Source of the DNA: Candidatus Calditenuaceae archaeon
GTDB lineage: Archaea > Thermoproteota > Nitrososphaeria_A > Caldarchaeales > Calditenuaceae
Direction of reading: 5' to 3'
DNA: 64,000 nt
Assembly (NCBI GenBank): GCA_025059595.1
Contig: JANXDI010000017.1
Location: 1-64,000, forward strand
Shown here piece after piece: positions 48,350 through 57,933 of the stretch (position 1 is the stretch's first letter; each line of letters starts with the position of its first letter). Position numbers and translations under genes: made by a program. Below the pieces are notes generated by a model. That model made no database searches, was not told the DNA's origin, and saw nothing but the letters and a program-made list of their open reading frames with translations.

Positions 48350-49087
48350 TCAATAGTATACGTGCTTTAGTATCCGCTCGTAGTAGGTTTCCGGAGAGTA
48401 TTCGGTCATCCCGAGGTTGTCAATGTTGAGGATTATTATCGAGTGTATTCTGCAGTTTCTTAGCTCGTCCAACTGTATAGGTGGCCTACTGTAATAGATG
48501 TCACAGAGCTCCTTCAGCTCTTTTATCTCGCTAGGCTCCCTGAGCCGCGGGGGCTTGAGAAGCGGCTCGGGAATCTCCAGCACGTTGTAGCGTGGCGTCG
48601 CTAGGCTGAATTTGTCGGAGTATTTGCTGTATCGCGCGACTTTGCTGACGACACGGGCCCTGAGGTATCTCTGAGGGTCAAGAGCGGCCTCGGGTGGAGC
48701 GAAACCAGTTTCAATTTCGACGATGTGAGCACCACCTCCTTTCTCGCCGAAAACGTCGCAGACCAGCGAGTCCCCTAGATACCTCTCCACGTCAACATCG
48801 TATCCCAGCCTCACCATATGACCCGCACAGATAACCTCCATCACGGAGTGGTTGATCTTCACGAGCCCCCTCTTATGCAGGTCCACGAGCTTCTCCCCAA
48901 TTTTGAGGAGAGGCTCTCTGAGCTGTTGACCCATGGTCTCGGCAAGCCTCTCCACGAGGACGGCTATGTCCTTGGCAAACTCGCTCTCAGACGACTTGTT
49001 TCCGCCCCTGACTAACCCCTGCTCTCCCGCTCTGTCTCTACTCACTCTCAGAATAATATGTCTAGCTTCTTCAATAAAGACTATCAC
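48350..49087 (-). CDS. conserved hypothetical protein, PD-(D/E)XK nuclease-like
   Basis: MEVICAGHMVRLGYDVDVERYLGDSLVCDVFGEKGGGAHIVEIETGF resembles a D...ExE/K restriction-like core. Confidence 0.6.
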   Translation of the reverse strand: MIVFIEEARHIILRVSRDRAGEQGLVRGGNKSSESEFAKDIAVLVERLAETMGQQLREPLLKIGEKLVDLHKRGLVKINHSVMEVICAGHMVRLGYDVDVERYLGDSLVCDVFGEKGGGAHIVEIETGFAPPEAALDPQRYLRARVVSKVARYSKYSDKFSLATPRYNVLEIPEPLLKPPRLREPSEIKELKELCDIYYSRPPIQLDELRNCRIHSIIILNIDNLGMTEYSPETYYERILKHVYY

Positions 49088-49147
49088 CGCGGCGCCACCA
49101 CATACTTAAAAATCTTTCAGCGAGTCAGGGCCGCTAAAGACTAGGTA

Positions 49148-49930
49148 TCACTCAAGCCTCGGGGCTATGAGGTATTCGAGCCTCCCCGCAGGAAGTGTGA
49201 AGGTCAGCTTGATTGGCTTGTTGCTGCTCAGCTGGATGAGTGTCTCCTCCGATAGGTCTCGGCCAGGCTTGACGACCCGCTCAAGGTAGGCGAGGCTGAA
49301 GCTTGCCACGACTTCGTGTGGGGCCTCAATCTCGTATACGAGTGCGCCGTCCCTCGTTAGCCTGTTCTCGACCACGCCCATGTCCCCCTTAGCTATCAAT
49401 ATGACGGCAGATGGCTGAATGACTATCCTGACTGAGTCTGAGACCAAGCTGGCGTCCTCCACAGCCTCCCAGAGAGCTTCAGAGCTCACGCGAGCCCTCG
49501 CCTCGAAGGCCAGCCGGGGGGAGGCGCTTGTTGCCGAGATGGGTTCGAGTGTGTTGAGCTGGTATCTCCTCTCCCGCGACTTAGTCGGGTCGCTGAGAAC
49601 TATGTTGAGCTTTCTCTTCTCATCGTCGTAGATTAGCGTGAGGGACTCGCCCTTCTTGGAGCGCTTGAGAAATTTGAGCAGCTCCTGAAGGTTCACGGTG
49701 AGCTCGGTCTCCTTGTCGGCTGAAAACTCCTCTGCAGCCTCCTTCCTCAGCTCAAAGTCCACGAGGCTCACATGCGCGGGGTCCATCGAAACAAGCCTCA
49801 GCGAGTCCTGCGTAATCCTGAAGGAGCCCTCGTCGACGACCGCCGCGACCGCCTTGAACAGGTCCGCTGCATAGTCCGCATTCGGCAACCTCATCGTAAA
49901 CATGATATACTCTGCCCTCCGCATTTTCAT
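49148..49930 (-). CDS. pcn: PCNA DNA polymerase sliding clamp
   Basis: DYAADLFKAVAAVVDEGSFRITQDSLRLVSMDPAHVSLVDFEL; C-terminal GRLEYLIAPRLE. Confidence 0.97.
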   Translation of the reverse strand: MKMRRAEYIMFTMRLPNADYAADLFKAVAAVVDEGSFRITQDSLRLVSMDPAHVSLVDFELRKEAAEEFSADKETELTVNLQELLKFLKRSKKGESLTLIYDDEKRKLNIVLSDPTKSRERRYQLNTLEPISATSASPRLAFEARARVSSEALWEAVEDASLVSDSVRIVIQPSAVILIAKGDMGVVENRLTRDGALVYEIEAPHEVVASFSLAYLERVVKPGRDLSEETLIQLSSNKPIKLTFTLPAGRLEYLIAPRLE

Positions 49931-50051
49931 GGCTTCTTGGCTTAAAATATTTGGCTCCGAGAGATGGCGAATCTTATAGTGGCTATACCGTGGGACTAGT
50001 TATAACTGGATTATATACTGCTTTAAAGCATAGGAGTCGGAAAGAAGATTC

Positions 50052-50849
50052 GTGCCCATATTCAGTCCTGTGAAGGAGTCGGATATCACGAGGGCTATCG
50101 CCTCCTCATTCATGGAGATGTTCAGCGAATACGCTTGGAGCGATGTGGTGGTTGTTGGTGCGGGTCCGGCCGGCCTGATGGCGAGCAGGGAGCTGGCGAG
50201 AAGAGGGCTGCGGGTGCTCGTTATTGAGCAGAACAACTACTTGGGCGGTGGGTTCTGGATAGGTGGATACCTCATGAACCCCGTTACTTTCAGGGCTCCG
50301 GCCCAAGAGATTCTCGACGAGCTCGGCGTCCCTTACAGGAAATACGTGGAGGGACTCTACGTAGCACACGGCCCTCACGCCTGCTCCAAGCTCATAGCCT
50401 CCGCCTGCGACGCTGGAGTCAAGTTCCTCAACCTGACCAAGCTAGACGACCTAGTTTTGAGAGACAACGCTGTGAGGGGTGTTGTGGTGAACTGGACGCC
50501 TGTGGAGGGTCTCCCCAGACAGATTACCTGCGTTGACCCCATAGCCCTTGAGGCGAGGCTCGTTATTGACGCGTCAGGCCACGACGCAGCTGCTGTGAAG
50601 AGGCTTGAGGCCCGCGGCCTCGTTAAGGCTCGTGGGATGGGTGCGATGTGGGTTGAGAGGTCTGAAGACGCTGTAGTCGAGTATACTGGAGTAGTCTATC
50701 CGGGTCTAATCGTTGCAGGCATGTCCGTCGTGGAGACTTATGGTCTTCCGAGGATGGGGCCGACATTCGGAGCGATGCTCCTCTCAGGCAGGAGGGCCGC
50801 TGAGATAGCGTTAGAGGAGCTTAAGAGGCTGGAGGCCGAGGCGGTTTAG
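50052..50849 (+). CDS. thi4: Thi4-family thiazole synthase
   Basis: [75 protein letters not shown]. Confidence 0.95.
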   Translation: MPIFSPVKESDITRAIASSFMEMFSEYAWSDVVVVGAGPAGLMASRELARRGLRVLVIEQNNYLGGGFWIGGYLMNPVTFRAPAQEILDELGVPYRKYVEGLYVAHGPHACSKLIASACDAGVKFLNLTKLDDLVLRDNAVRGVVVNWTPVEGLPRQITCVDPIALEARLVIDASGHDAAAVKRLEARGLVKARGMGAMWVERSEDAVVEYTGVVYPGLIVAGMSVVETYGLPRMGPTFGAMLLSGRRAAEIALEELKRLEAEAV

Positions 50850-50861
50850 TAGGATAGGGGC

Positions 50862-51698
50862 TTGACACTCAGGCCCTACAGAGGCCTCAGACTAATCATC
50901 TACAGAGACCCATCCACGCGTACACTAGTATATGAGGAGATAGCAGAATACCTCCAATCCCTCATCCCGCTCTGCACCATAGAGCTGAGAGAGGAGTTCT
51001 TAACACATGCGCTGAGAGAATGGGGCGCTAAGCCACGCGTGCTGGCCCGGTCCATAGCATCCTCAAGAGTCGTCGACATATTGAGCGGCGAGCCTGTCGG
51101 TGAGCCGCTCCCCGGTGAAATCTTCTTTGAGGAGAGGGCTCTGGCGAGACCGGATAAAAGAGTGGGCGGCATTCTTTACGAAGGCTACACGTTTCAAAAT
51201 ATCCTCCGCAGACTAATTCCATCCAGCGAGATGCGATACGGGATTCTCCACACAGTCCTTACTCAGAGGCTTCTAGTCACCAAGGAGTGGGGGGAGGGAA
51301 GAGCCCACGCAAGAACAATAATACTATGCAACCCAACCCTAATCTCGACCACAGGCCTCGTCGAGGCCCCAGCCCTGCCACCCGAGATATACATGCGGCT
51401 ACAGCTTCTCAGCAGCCCTGACATGCAGCAGATAGTCATCGAGGAGGAGAAGCAGAGGCATAGAGACCGCGTCTTAACGCTCGGGGATGAGAGGCTAACC
51501 GAGGTCCTGAAGGGCTACACTCTCATGGGAGTCTTCTACCACCTCTTCGGAGAGGCCTTCTGCGGCAATCCAAGATGCAGACTCTACAACGCCCATACGC
51601 ATGAGGAGCTGATTGAGGCCCAGACGAAAGGTGCGGAGCTGTGCGCGACGCACCGAGACAAGCTAAACACACTACAGGGAACGTTAAGTATGCGTTAG
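50862..51698 (+). CDS. conserved archaeal protein with Cys/His-rich C-terminus (archaemetzincin-like, possibly DUF6775)
   Basis: FCGNPRCRLYNAHTHEELIEAQTKGAELCATH; follows thi4 on the same strand. Confidence 0.6.
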   Translation: MTLRPYRGLRLIIYRDPSTRTLVYEEIAEYLQSLIPLCTIELREEFLTHALREWGAKPRVLARSIASSRVVDILSGEPVGEPLPGEIFFEERALARPDKRVGGILYEGYTFQNILRRLIPSSEMRYGILHTVLTQRLLVTKEWGEGRAHARTIILCNPTLISTTGLVEAPALPPEIYMRLQLLSSPDMQQIVIEEEKQRHRDRVLTLGDERLTEVLKGYTLMGVFYHLFGEAFCGNPRCRLYNAHTHEELIEAQTKGAELCATHRDKLNTLQGTLSMR

Positions 51699-51707
51699 CC
51701 CCCCTTT

Positions 51708-52121
51708 TTGCCGGGGAGGGCTTTACCTCAAGAGGGTATCAGAGAGGAGGCTCTGGGCTGGTGGCTAGAATCGCGGCACAACATTAGACAGGCGAGAAAG
51801 AACTTCGAGATAGGGGAATAAAGCGTAGCTGCCTTTCTAGCCTCCCAGTCAGCTGAGAAGGCCCTCGAAGCCCTCTACATAGTTCTGAAATCGCAGCTAC
51901 CCCCGAGAGGCCACGACCTCATAAAACTCGGCAGGGCCGTTGAGGCCTCGGAAATAGCAGCCGAGCTCAAGTTTTTGAACCCTCATTACGCGGTGGCGAG
52001 ATATCCGAATGCGGCGAACGCTGTCCCCAGCGAGGCATGCGGCGGGGAGATTGCTCTGAGGTGTTTACAGGCTGCGGAGAAGGTGCATGGATGGGCTGGG
52101 CTGGGGGGAGGGCTGCCTTGA
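51708..52121 (+). pseudogene. HEPN-domain protein interrupted by one in-frame TAA
   Basis: EEALGWWLESRHNIRQARKNFEIGE*SVAAFLASQSAEKALEALYIVLKSQLPPRGHDLIKLGRAVEASEIAAELKFLNPHYAVARYPNAANAVPSEACGGEIALRCLQAAEKVHG; TAA at 51819-51821. Confidence 0.85.
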
Positions 52122-52462
52122 TGAAGGAGCTGGAGGGGGTTAAGCTCTCTAAGAGGCGGAAAGCCGAGCTGGCTAGGTTCTTGAGGCGGCTTAAGAAGGA
52201 GCTGGGCGTGGTGGAGGTATATCTCTTCGGCTCCAGAGTCTACGGCACTCCGCTACGGGAAAGCGACCTGGATATCCTCGTCGTCTCGGAGGAGTTCGCG
52301 AAGCGGAGCTTCATAGAGAACATGATTCTCCTCAGCCGCATGTGGGACGGCTCCTTCACAATTCAGGCCTTCCCGTACACGCCATCCCAGATAATCGAAT
52401 ATAGAGATAGGAAGACCGTGGTTCACGAGGCGTTGAAGAGGGGGCTGAGGATAAAGCTGTAG
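52121..52462 (+). CDS. MNT-type nucleotidyltransferase (HEPN partner), intact
   Basis: EVYLFGSRVYGTPLRESDLDILVVSEEF; TGATG overlap with the broken HEPN frame. The ORF-track start at 52037 is probably too early. Confidence 0.92.
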   Translation: MKELEGVKLSKRRKAELARFLRRLKKELGVVEVYLFGSRVYGTPLRESDLDILVVSEEFAKRSFIENMILLSRMWDGSFTIQAFPYTPSQIIEYRDRKTVVHEALKRGLRIKL

Positions 52463-52491
52463 ACGCTGCTTTCGCTGAGGTCTGCTGCGAA

Positions 52492-53472
52492 TTACTCTTC
52501 AATCATCGGAAAAACTTGCTTCACGTTATTGTATGTGATGTCTCTGAGAATTCTCTCGGAGACTGACTTCTCGAGGAGCCAGTCGAGGCATCTCGAGTAG
52601 TTTTCGAGGCTCCTTATGCCGGAGAGGTAGGGTGGGCCATGCTTCTCCCAGGCCGCGTGTGGCGCGTGGTCCGTCTCGAGGAAGTCAATCTCCCCGGCCC
52701 TGACGCATTCAAGCAGCTTCTCAGCCAGCCCCTTCTCCCTGAGCGGCGGGTTCACTTTGAGGGCCACTCCACCCGGCCTCTCCATATCATCGAGGCTCAG
52801 CATGAGGTGGTGGGGAGTTACTCCGCAGACAACCCTGACGCCGTTCTCCCTCGCCTTCCTGACATGCTCAACCGATGCGGGGTTGCTTACGTGAACTATG
52901 TAGAGCGTTCCAGAGTAGCCGGTCTCTATGGCGAGCGATATCTGGTCTCGGACAGACTCTTCCTCGGCCTCCGGCGGCCTGGCGAGGTTCCATGTCCAGG
53001 GCCTCGATGGGTCCCAGAGGTCTTCGCGGAAGAGGCTCGCCTTCTCGCAGTGGACGGCTAAAACTCCGCGGTAGCCGAGCTCGGCCAGTCTCCTGTAAAC
53101 ACGGCGCTGACTCTCAATATCGCGGGCCTCGAGCCCCTTCATCGGAGCCGTATACATCTTCAAGCCCGCAACTTTCCTCACCCTCCTAACAGCCTCCACC
53201 GCAGCCTCCAGCTGCTCACCGCTGGGCGTTGCAGCGACATAGGTGTAATAGCCTCTCTCTATGCCCTCGCTCTCCGCGGTCTTGAGACGCATCTCGGCCA
53301 GCTCAGGCCCTGTTACAGGTGGCTCAGTATTGGGCATGTCTAGGACCGCGACGACCCCTTGGCTCCGCGCGAGCTCCACCACCACCTTTATCGTGGCCTT
53401 GTAGCTCTCCCGCCAATCTCTGCAATGCACGTGTGGGTCGATGCATCTCCAGCCCTTCAAGGTGCTGCTCAC
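52492..53472 (-). CDS. pyrC: dihydroorotase
   Basis: CIDPHVHCRDWRESYKATIK, VLDMPNTEPPVT, FLETDHAPHAAWEK. Confidence 0.95.
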   Translation of the reverse strand: MSSTLKGWRCIDPHVHCRDWRESYKATIKVVVELARSQGVVAVLDMPNTEPPVTGPELAEMRLKTAESEGIERGYYTYVAATPSGEQLEAAVEAVRRVRKVAGLKMYTAPMKGLEARDIESQRRVYRRLAELGYRGVLAVHCEKASLFREDLWDPSRPWTWNLARPPEAEEESVRDQISLAIETGYSGTLYIVHVSNPASVEHVRKARENGVRVVCGVTPHHLMLSLDDMERPGGVALKVNPPLREKGLAEKLLECVRAGEIDFLETDHAPHAAWEKHGPPYLSGIRSLENYSRCLDWLLEKSVSERILRDITYNNVKQVFPMIEE

Positions 53473-53948
53473 TAACTCCGGAGGAAGTCTGGAATCCTCT
53501 CTATTTCGAGGAGTGTGTCGCAGTATTCGCAGGCTATGACTCCGTGCTCTTTCATGACGATGAAGCGGGGCGTTGCCGGCTCTCTCTCCACGTTCGTTAT
53601 GCAGCTCGTCTCGGGGCAGCGTATCTTTCCGACAATCTTGTCTGGGAGGCCTGGGCTGTGCTTCTCCACTGTCCAGTCTCTGATGTAGTTGATGGTTATC
53701 TGGGGGAAGATGAGGGCTAACATCTTGGCCTCCTCCTCGCTCACCATGTAGTGATAGAGCTTGACGATGTCTTTCCTGCCGAGCTTCCTGCTGGGTACGT
53801 TGTGGAGAACTATGATTGAGACGTCCTCATTTTTTCTGAGAGCCTCGAGGTTCAGCAGCTTCACGACCTCGTCGCCCCTCCAAGCCGGTATGTGGTCTAG
53901 GACAGTCCCCCAGTCAATCTTCCTCACAAGCAGAGACTCCCCGCTCAA
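53472..53948 (-). CDS. pyrI: aspartate carbamoyltransferase regulatory subunit
   Basis: IDWGTVLDHIPAWRGDEVVKLL, RCPETSCITNVEREPATPRFIV...CEYCDTLL. Confidence 0.96.
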   Translation of the reverse strand: MSGESLLVRKIDWGTVLDHIPAWRGDEVVKLLNLEALRKNEDVSIIVLHNVPSRKLGRKDIVKLYHYMVSEEEAKMLALIFPQITINYIRDWTVEKHSPGLPDKIVGKIRCPETSCITNVEREPATPRFIVMKEHGVIACEYCDTLLEIERIPDFLRS

Positions 53949-54961
53949 CCCGCCTCACCCAGCACCAGATAGAGGAGAGATTTCCGCAGAGGTAGGCCGT
54001 TCCGCGCCTGCTCAAAATACCACGCATTAGAAAGCCTATCCACCTCGGGCGAGAGCTCATCAACCCTCGGAAGCGGATGCATCACGCCTAGACTGCTCCG
54101 GGCATATGAGAGGAGCTTGGCATCGACCACGTAGGAGCCCTTCACCCGCTCGTACTCCGTCGGGTCGGGGAACCTCTCCTTCTGAATCCGCGTGACATAC
54201 AGGACATCAAGCTCCGGCATCACCTCCCTAATCTCATCAGTCTCCGCAACTCTCCTCAACTCGACGCCTCTCTCTGAGAGGTAGAGCTCAACCTCCCGCC
54301 TAACCTGCAGTAGTGGGGGCGCTATGAAGAATATTTTGACGCCGCTGTATCTGGAGAGAAGGTAGCAGAGCGAGGGAATCGTCCTCGAGAACCTCAAGTC
54401 TCCGAGCATGCCTATCCTCACCCCGTCTATGCGGCCAATCTTCGACTTTATCGTGTAGCAGTCTAGCAGTGCCTGTGTGGGATGTTCTTGGCTTCCACTC
54501 CCCGCGTTTATTATGGGTATGGAGGCGGTCTCGGCGGCAAACCTCGCGGCCCCGCGAGCCGGATGCCTCAAAACTATACAGTCCGCTCCATACCCCTCAA
54601 TCATCTTAACCGTGTCGTAGAGCGTCTCACCCTTAGCGATTGAGGAAATTTCGGGGTCGTGAATCGAGAGGACCTCCGCTCCCAGAGACCTCGCCGCCAC
54701 GTAGAAGCTCTGAAAAGTCCTCGTCGAGGGCTCCACGAAAATCAGGGCGACCTTCTTGCCGCGAAGAGAGCCCTCCAGCCGCACCGAGTTAGAGACCACA
54801 CCATCCGTGAGGCTGAAGACGAGCTCGGCGTCCTCGCGGCTCAGGTCTCGGCAGCTTACGATGTCTCGGCCGGCAAAAGTGTTCTTGAATGTGAGTGGAG
54901 CGCCACCCTCGGCGCCCGACTCTCGAGCCCCTCCTTCGACTGGAGGCAAAACTAAACCCAC
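53945..54961 (-). CDS. pyrB: aspartate carbamoyltransferase catalytic subunit
   Basis: VALIFVEPSTRTFQSFYVAARSLGAEV, GSGSQEHPTQALLDCYTI, MHPLPRVDEL. True start likely internal. Confidence 0.96.
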   Translation of the reverse strand: MGLVLPPVEGGARESGAEGGAPLTFKNTFAGRDIVSCRDLSREDAELVFSLTDGVVSNSVRLEGSLRGKKVALIFVEPSTRTFQSFYVAARSLGAEVLSIHDPEISSIAKGETLYDTVKMIEGYGADCIVLRHPARGAARFAAETASIPIINAGSGSQEHPTQALLDCYTIKSKIGRIDGVRIGMLGDLRFSRTIPSLCYLLSRYSGVKIFFIAPPLLQVRREVELYLSERGVELRRVAETDEIREVMPELDVLYVTRIQKERFPDPTEYERVKGSYVVDAKLLSYARSSLGVMHPLPRVDELSPEVDRLSNAWYFEQARNGLPLRKSLLYLVLGEAG

Positions 54962-55012
54962 TAACTCTTTGAGGCGGCGTGGATTTAAGCCTATACCGGC
55001 TGGCCCGCTGGG

Positions 55013-55318
55013 CTAGGGCTTCAGGCCGAAAGCCCTAGCGAGAGCCTCAAACCGTCTAAACTCTTCCAGAAACTTCGAGCCTCTTACGGTCAGGAAATAC
55101 AGCGGCTGACCCTCATCACGCCTCTCCAAGAGCCCGCGGCTCACAAGCTCGTCCAAATACTTCACAACCCTGTCATAAGGAAGGTTCGCATCCCTCATAA
55201 TCATCGTTACGCGGGCCGCTCCCTGCGATGAGACCGACTCCAGAATATCGACGTAAATCCTGAGCCTCGACCTGTATTCCTTCCCTCCAGCTCCACGAGT
55301 TTCGCGGCCCGGCTTCAT
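55013..55318 (-). CDS. winged-helix DNA-binding protein
   Basis: RLRIYVDILESVSSQGAARVTMIMRDANLPYDRVVKYLDELVSRGLLERRDEGQPLYFLTVRGSKFLEEF. Confidence 0.85.
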   Translation of the reverse strand: MKPGRETRGAGGKEYRSRLRIYVDILESVSSQGAARVTMIMRDANLPYDRVVKYLDELVSRGLLERRDEGQPLYFLTVRGSKFLEEFRRFEALARAFGLKP

Positions 55319-55429
55319 GTCGGAGCCAGCACCCAGGCCTACTCCTGCCTCAGGCTCAGCCTGTCTAGCCGTGGGATGGGAAAGATATTTCTGCTTTAGC
55401 TGTAAATGGTCTCGACTTTTTCACAGTTT

Positions 55430-57400
55430 TTAGTCCTCCCGCCTGCCCAAGCTGAAGACGCGGATGCGCTCTCCACTCATTACCGCCCTCATTATCGCTT
55501 CACCCGCCCCACCCCTCTTTGAGAGCCTTATGCGGCCTCCCTTCCCCACGGTCGCGGTCGCAACGAACTGGCCTCCACTATAAATCGCAACCCTCTCACC
55601 CTCCCTCTCCCGGGGAAGTCTCAGCTCAACTGAGGCGCCCACCTCGCCGACCGTGCACTCCATCTCCTCGCCCATGGTCAAGAGCTTCGGAACGACTTCA
55701 ATCTCGACTCCGAGCCTCTTCTCAAGCCGCCTAATCCTCTCCGCCCCCTGCCTCAAGAGCCTAGCCATGTCTTCCCTCTCACACCTGACCACAATCTTTC
55801 CATCCTCGACTGAGACCTGGAAGTCCTTGAGAACTCGCCTCAACGCCCGCGACACAGTCTCCGCAGCCCTCTCCAAGTCCACGCCCTCCTCCGCCCTGCC
55901 CGCCAGCCTCATCACCGTAACCTGCTCACCGAAAGTATAGATCTCATACTCCAGCCTAGACGTTTCAAGGTCGACTACCTCGACTATGGGCCTGGCGAGG
56001 TCCCTGTCGGACATGCCCGTCGGAACACGGACGGTCTGCCGGAGCTCATACACTTTCTCAACCACTCCGCTTCTGATGAAGATGACAGTATCCACTATGT
56101 ATGGTAGAAGGCCTATGTCGACCTTTTGGATGAATCGCTGTATCGCGTCTATGGGGTTGCTTGCGTGTATGACGCCAACCATCCCCACGCCCGCCAGCCT
56201 CATGTCAACATAGACCTGGAAGTCCCTCTGCTTCCTCATCTCGTCGAAGATTGTGAAGTCCGGTCTAATCAGGAGGAGAATCTCCGCGCTCTTCTCAAAG
56301 TCTCCCTCAAGCGGACCGAACTGTGTTATCTCGGGGCCCACTTGGAGGTCGCGGGGGGACTCGAAGGTCTTTACGATTTTTCCGAGGCTCCAGTAGTATT
56401 CGGCGAGGCTTGAAGCGAACGTCGTCTTGCCCGAGCCGGGCGGCCCTGCTATGAGTATTCCCTCCGCCCTAGTTGAGAGGCGTTTGAGGAGTTTGTCGGA
56501 GAGTTTGTAGTCATGAATCGTCAGCCTCGTGATTGGTCTAACGACCGTTATCTCGATGTCGTCGCTGAATGGCGGCTTGGTGATTGATACTCGATACAGG
56601 CCTAGCTGAATCACGCTCGCCCCGCTCCTAGTAATCTCGATTGAAGCGTCCTCGCTGTGCTGTGTGAGCCACATAATATCGCTAATCATCGACTCGGCCT
56701 CGTCGCGGGTGAAGGGCTCGTCCCTGAGCTTAACTAGCCTAAATGCTCCGGGCCTGCCTCTCTTAGCCATGGGCGGGGCTCCGACCTTGAGGTGGAGGCT
56801 CATAGTGTCCTCGGTAAAGAACTGCTGGAAGGGGAGCTCCCTCCTCTGCTCCACAATCCTGAAGTGCTTAGCCGAGATACCCTCAGCCTCAGCGACGAGG
56901 AACTGGACATAATCCGAGGTGTAGAGCGTCCCACCCTCTGAGCGGGCCACATCCCTTATGAGCGCATCGATTCTCCCGCCCCGTGCCAGTCTGATGTCCT
57001 CGAGGCTCGGCCTCTCACCCGCAAACCTAACCCCGACGCCGTGCTCCGCGCCAAGCTCCCTAATCCTCTTAACCTCGTTAAGCCCGATGAACCCCTCCAC
57101 CCTCCCCCTCGAGGCCTGCGCCTGAAGCTCATCGAGCGCCGCCATCGGGACCACAATCTCAAAACCACTCAGCTCACCCCTCTCCAGCATCGAGGAAAGA
57201 ATACGATTAATTAGGACGCTCGTGTCAGGGACTACCTTCTCCAATCCGCAACTAGCAGGTGAGAGGGGACTATTTATTGGGTGAGAAGAGAGGGCTTGCG
57301 GTGCGGATAAAGGATAAGAGGTGAGGAGCGTTAAACTATGTAGGATGCTCAGAGGGAAGCATCCTCGGCTAGACCCGTTTGTCCCAACATCCTGGGACAT
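55430..57400 (-). CDS. PIN-domain/PilT-type ATPase; true start probably near 57240
   Basis: VVPDTSVLINRILSSML (PIN), GILIAGPPGSGKTTFASSLAEYYWS, IFDEMRKQRDFQVYVDMRLAGVGMVGVIHA. The N-terminal extension looks non-native. Confidence 0.92.
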   Translation of the reverse strand: MSQDVGTNGSSRGCFPLSILHSLTLLTSYPLSAPQALSSHPINSPLSPASCGLEKVVPDTSVLINRILSSMLERGELSGFEIVVPMAALDELQAQASRGRVEGFIGLNEVKRIRELGAEHGVGVRFAGERPSLEDIRLARGGRIDALIRDVARSEGGTLYTSDYVQFLVAEAEGISAKHFRIVEQRRELPFQQFFTEDTMSLHLKVGAPPMAKRGRPGAFRLVKLRDEPFTRDEAESMISDIMWLTQHSEDASIEITRSGASVIQLGLYRVSITKPPFSDDIEITVVRPITRLTIHDYKLSDKLLKRLSTRAEGILIAGPPGSGKTTFASSLAEYYWSLGKIVKTFESPRDLQVGPEITQFGPLEGDFEKSAEILLLIRPDFTIFDEMRKQRDFQVYVDMRLAGVGMVGVIHASNPIDAIQRFIQKVDIGLLPYIVDTVIFIRSGVVEKVYELRQTVRVPTGMSDRDLARPIVEVVDLETSRLEYEIYTFGEQVTVMRLAGRAEEGVDLERAAETVSRALRRVLKDFQVSVEDGKIVVRCEREDMARLLRQGAERIRRLEKRLGVEIEVVPKLLTMGEEMECTVGEVGASVELRLPREREGERVAIYSGGQFVATATVGKGGRIRLSKRGGAGEAIMRAVMSGERIRVFSLGRRED

Positions 57401-57920
57401 GGTCGGGAGAATTATCGACTTTGCGGAGCTGAGTGAGGACTCCGTGATGGTGGACCTCGGCTCTGGTGATGGGAGGCTGGTGTTTGAGGCTGCCGAGCGA
57501 TATGGCTGCGCGTCAATTGGCGTTGAGCTGGACCAAAGCCTCGTCGAATACGCACGTCAAAAGGCTGAGGCTCTGAGGCTGAAGAACGTGGCATTCATCA
57601 ACAGAGACGTGAGAAGAATCAACCTTTCGAAGGCCACCCACATCACAGCCTACTTAACCAGCAGGGCTCTAAAACAGATAGAGAATATCCTCCTCACCGC
57701 GCCGCCCAACGCCATCATAGTGACACACAACTATCCGATTCCTAGCTGGAGGCCGACAGAGGTGGCTGAGACACGGTCGAGCAGCGACGGAAAAATACAC
57801 GTGCTCTACAAGTATGTTCCTAAGATGAGCGCGCCGGCCCGCTTGGAGGATAGGATTCAGCGGATGGGGGCTGGGAGCTTAGATGGGGCTCTGAGATATT
57901 TGACGATGAGGCTCCTATAG
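57321..57920 (+). CDS. SAM-dependent methyltransferase (DOT1-like fold)
   Basis: FVPTSWDMVGRIIDFAELSEDSVMVDLGSGDGRLVFEAAERYG. Confidence 0.85.
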   Translation: MRSVKLCRMLRGKHPRLDPFVPTSWDMVGRIIDFAELSEDSVMVDLGSGDGRLVFEAAERYGCASIGVELDQSLVEYARQKAEALRLKNVAFINRDVRRINLSKATHITAYLTSRALKQIENILLTAPPNAIIVTHNYPIPSWRPTEVAETRSSSDGKIHVLYKYVPKMSAPARLEDRIQRMGAGSLDGALRYLTMRLL

Positions 57921-57933
57921 CGGCGTCACCGAG

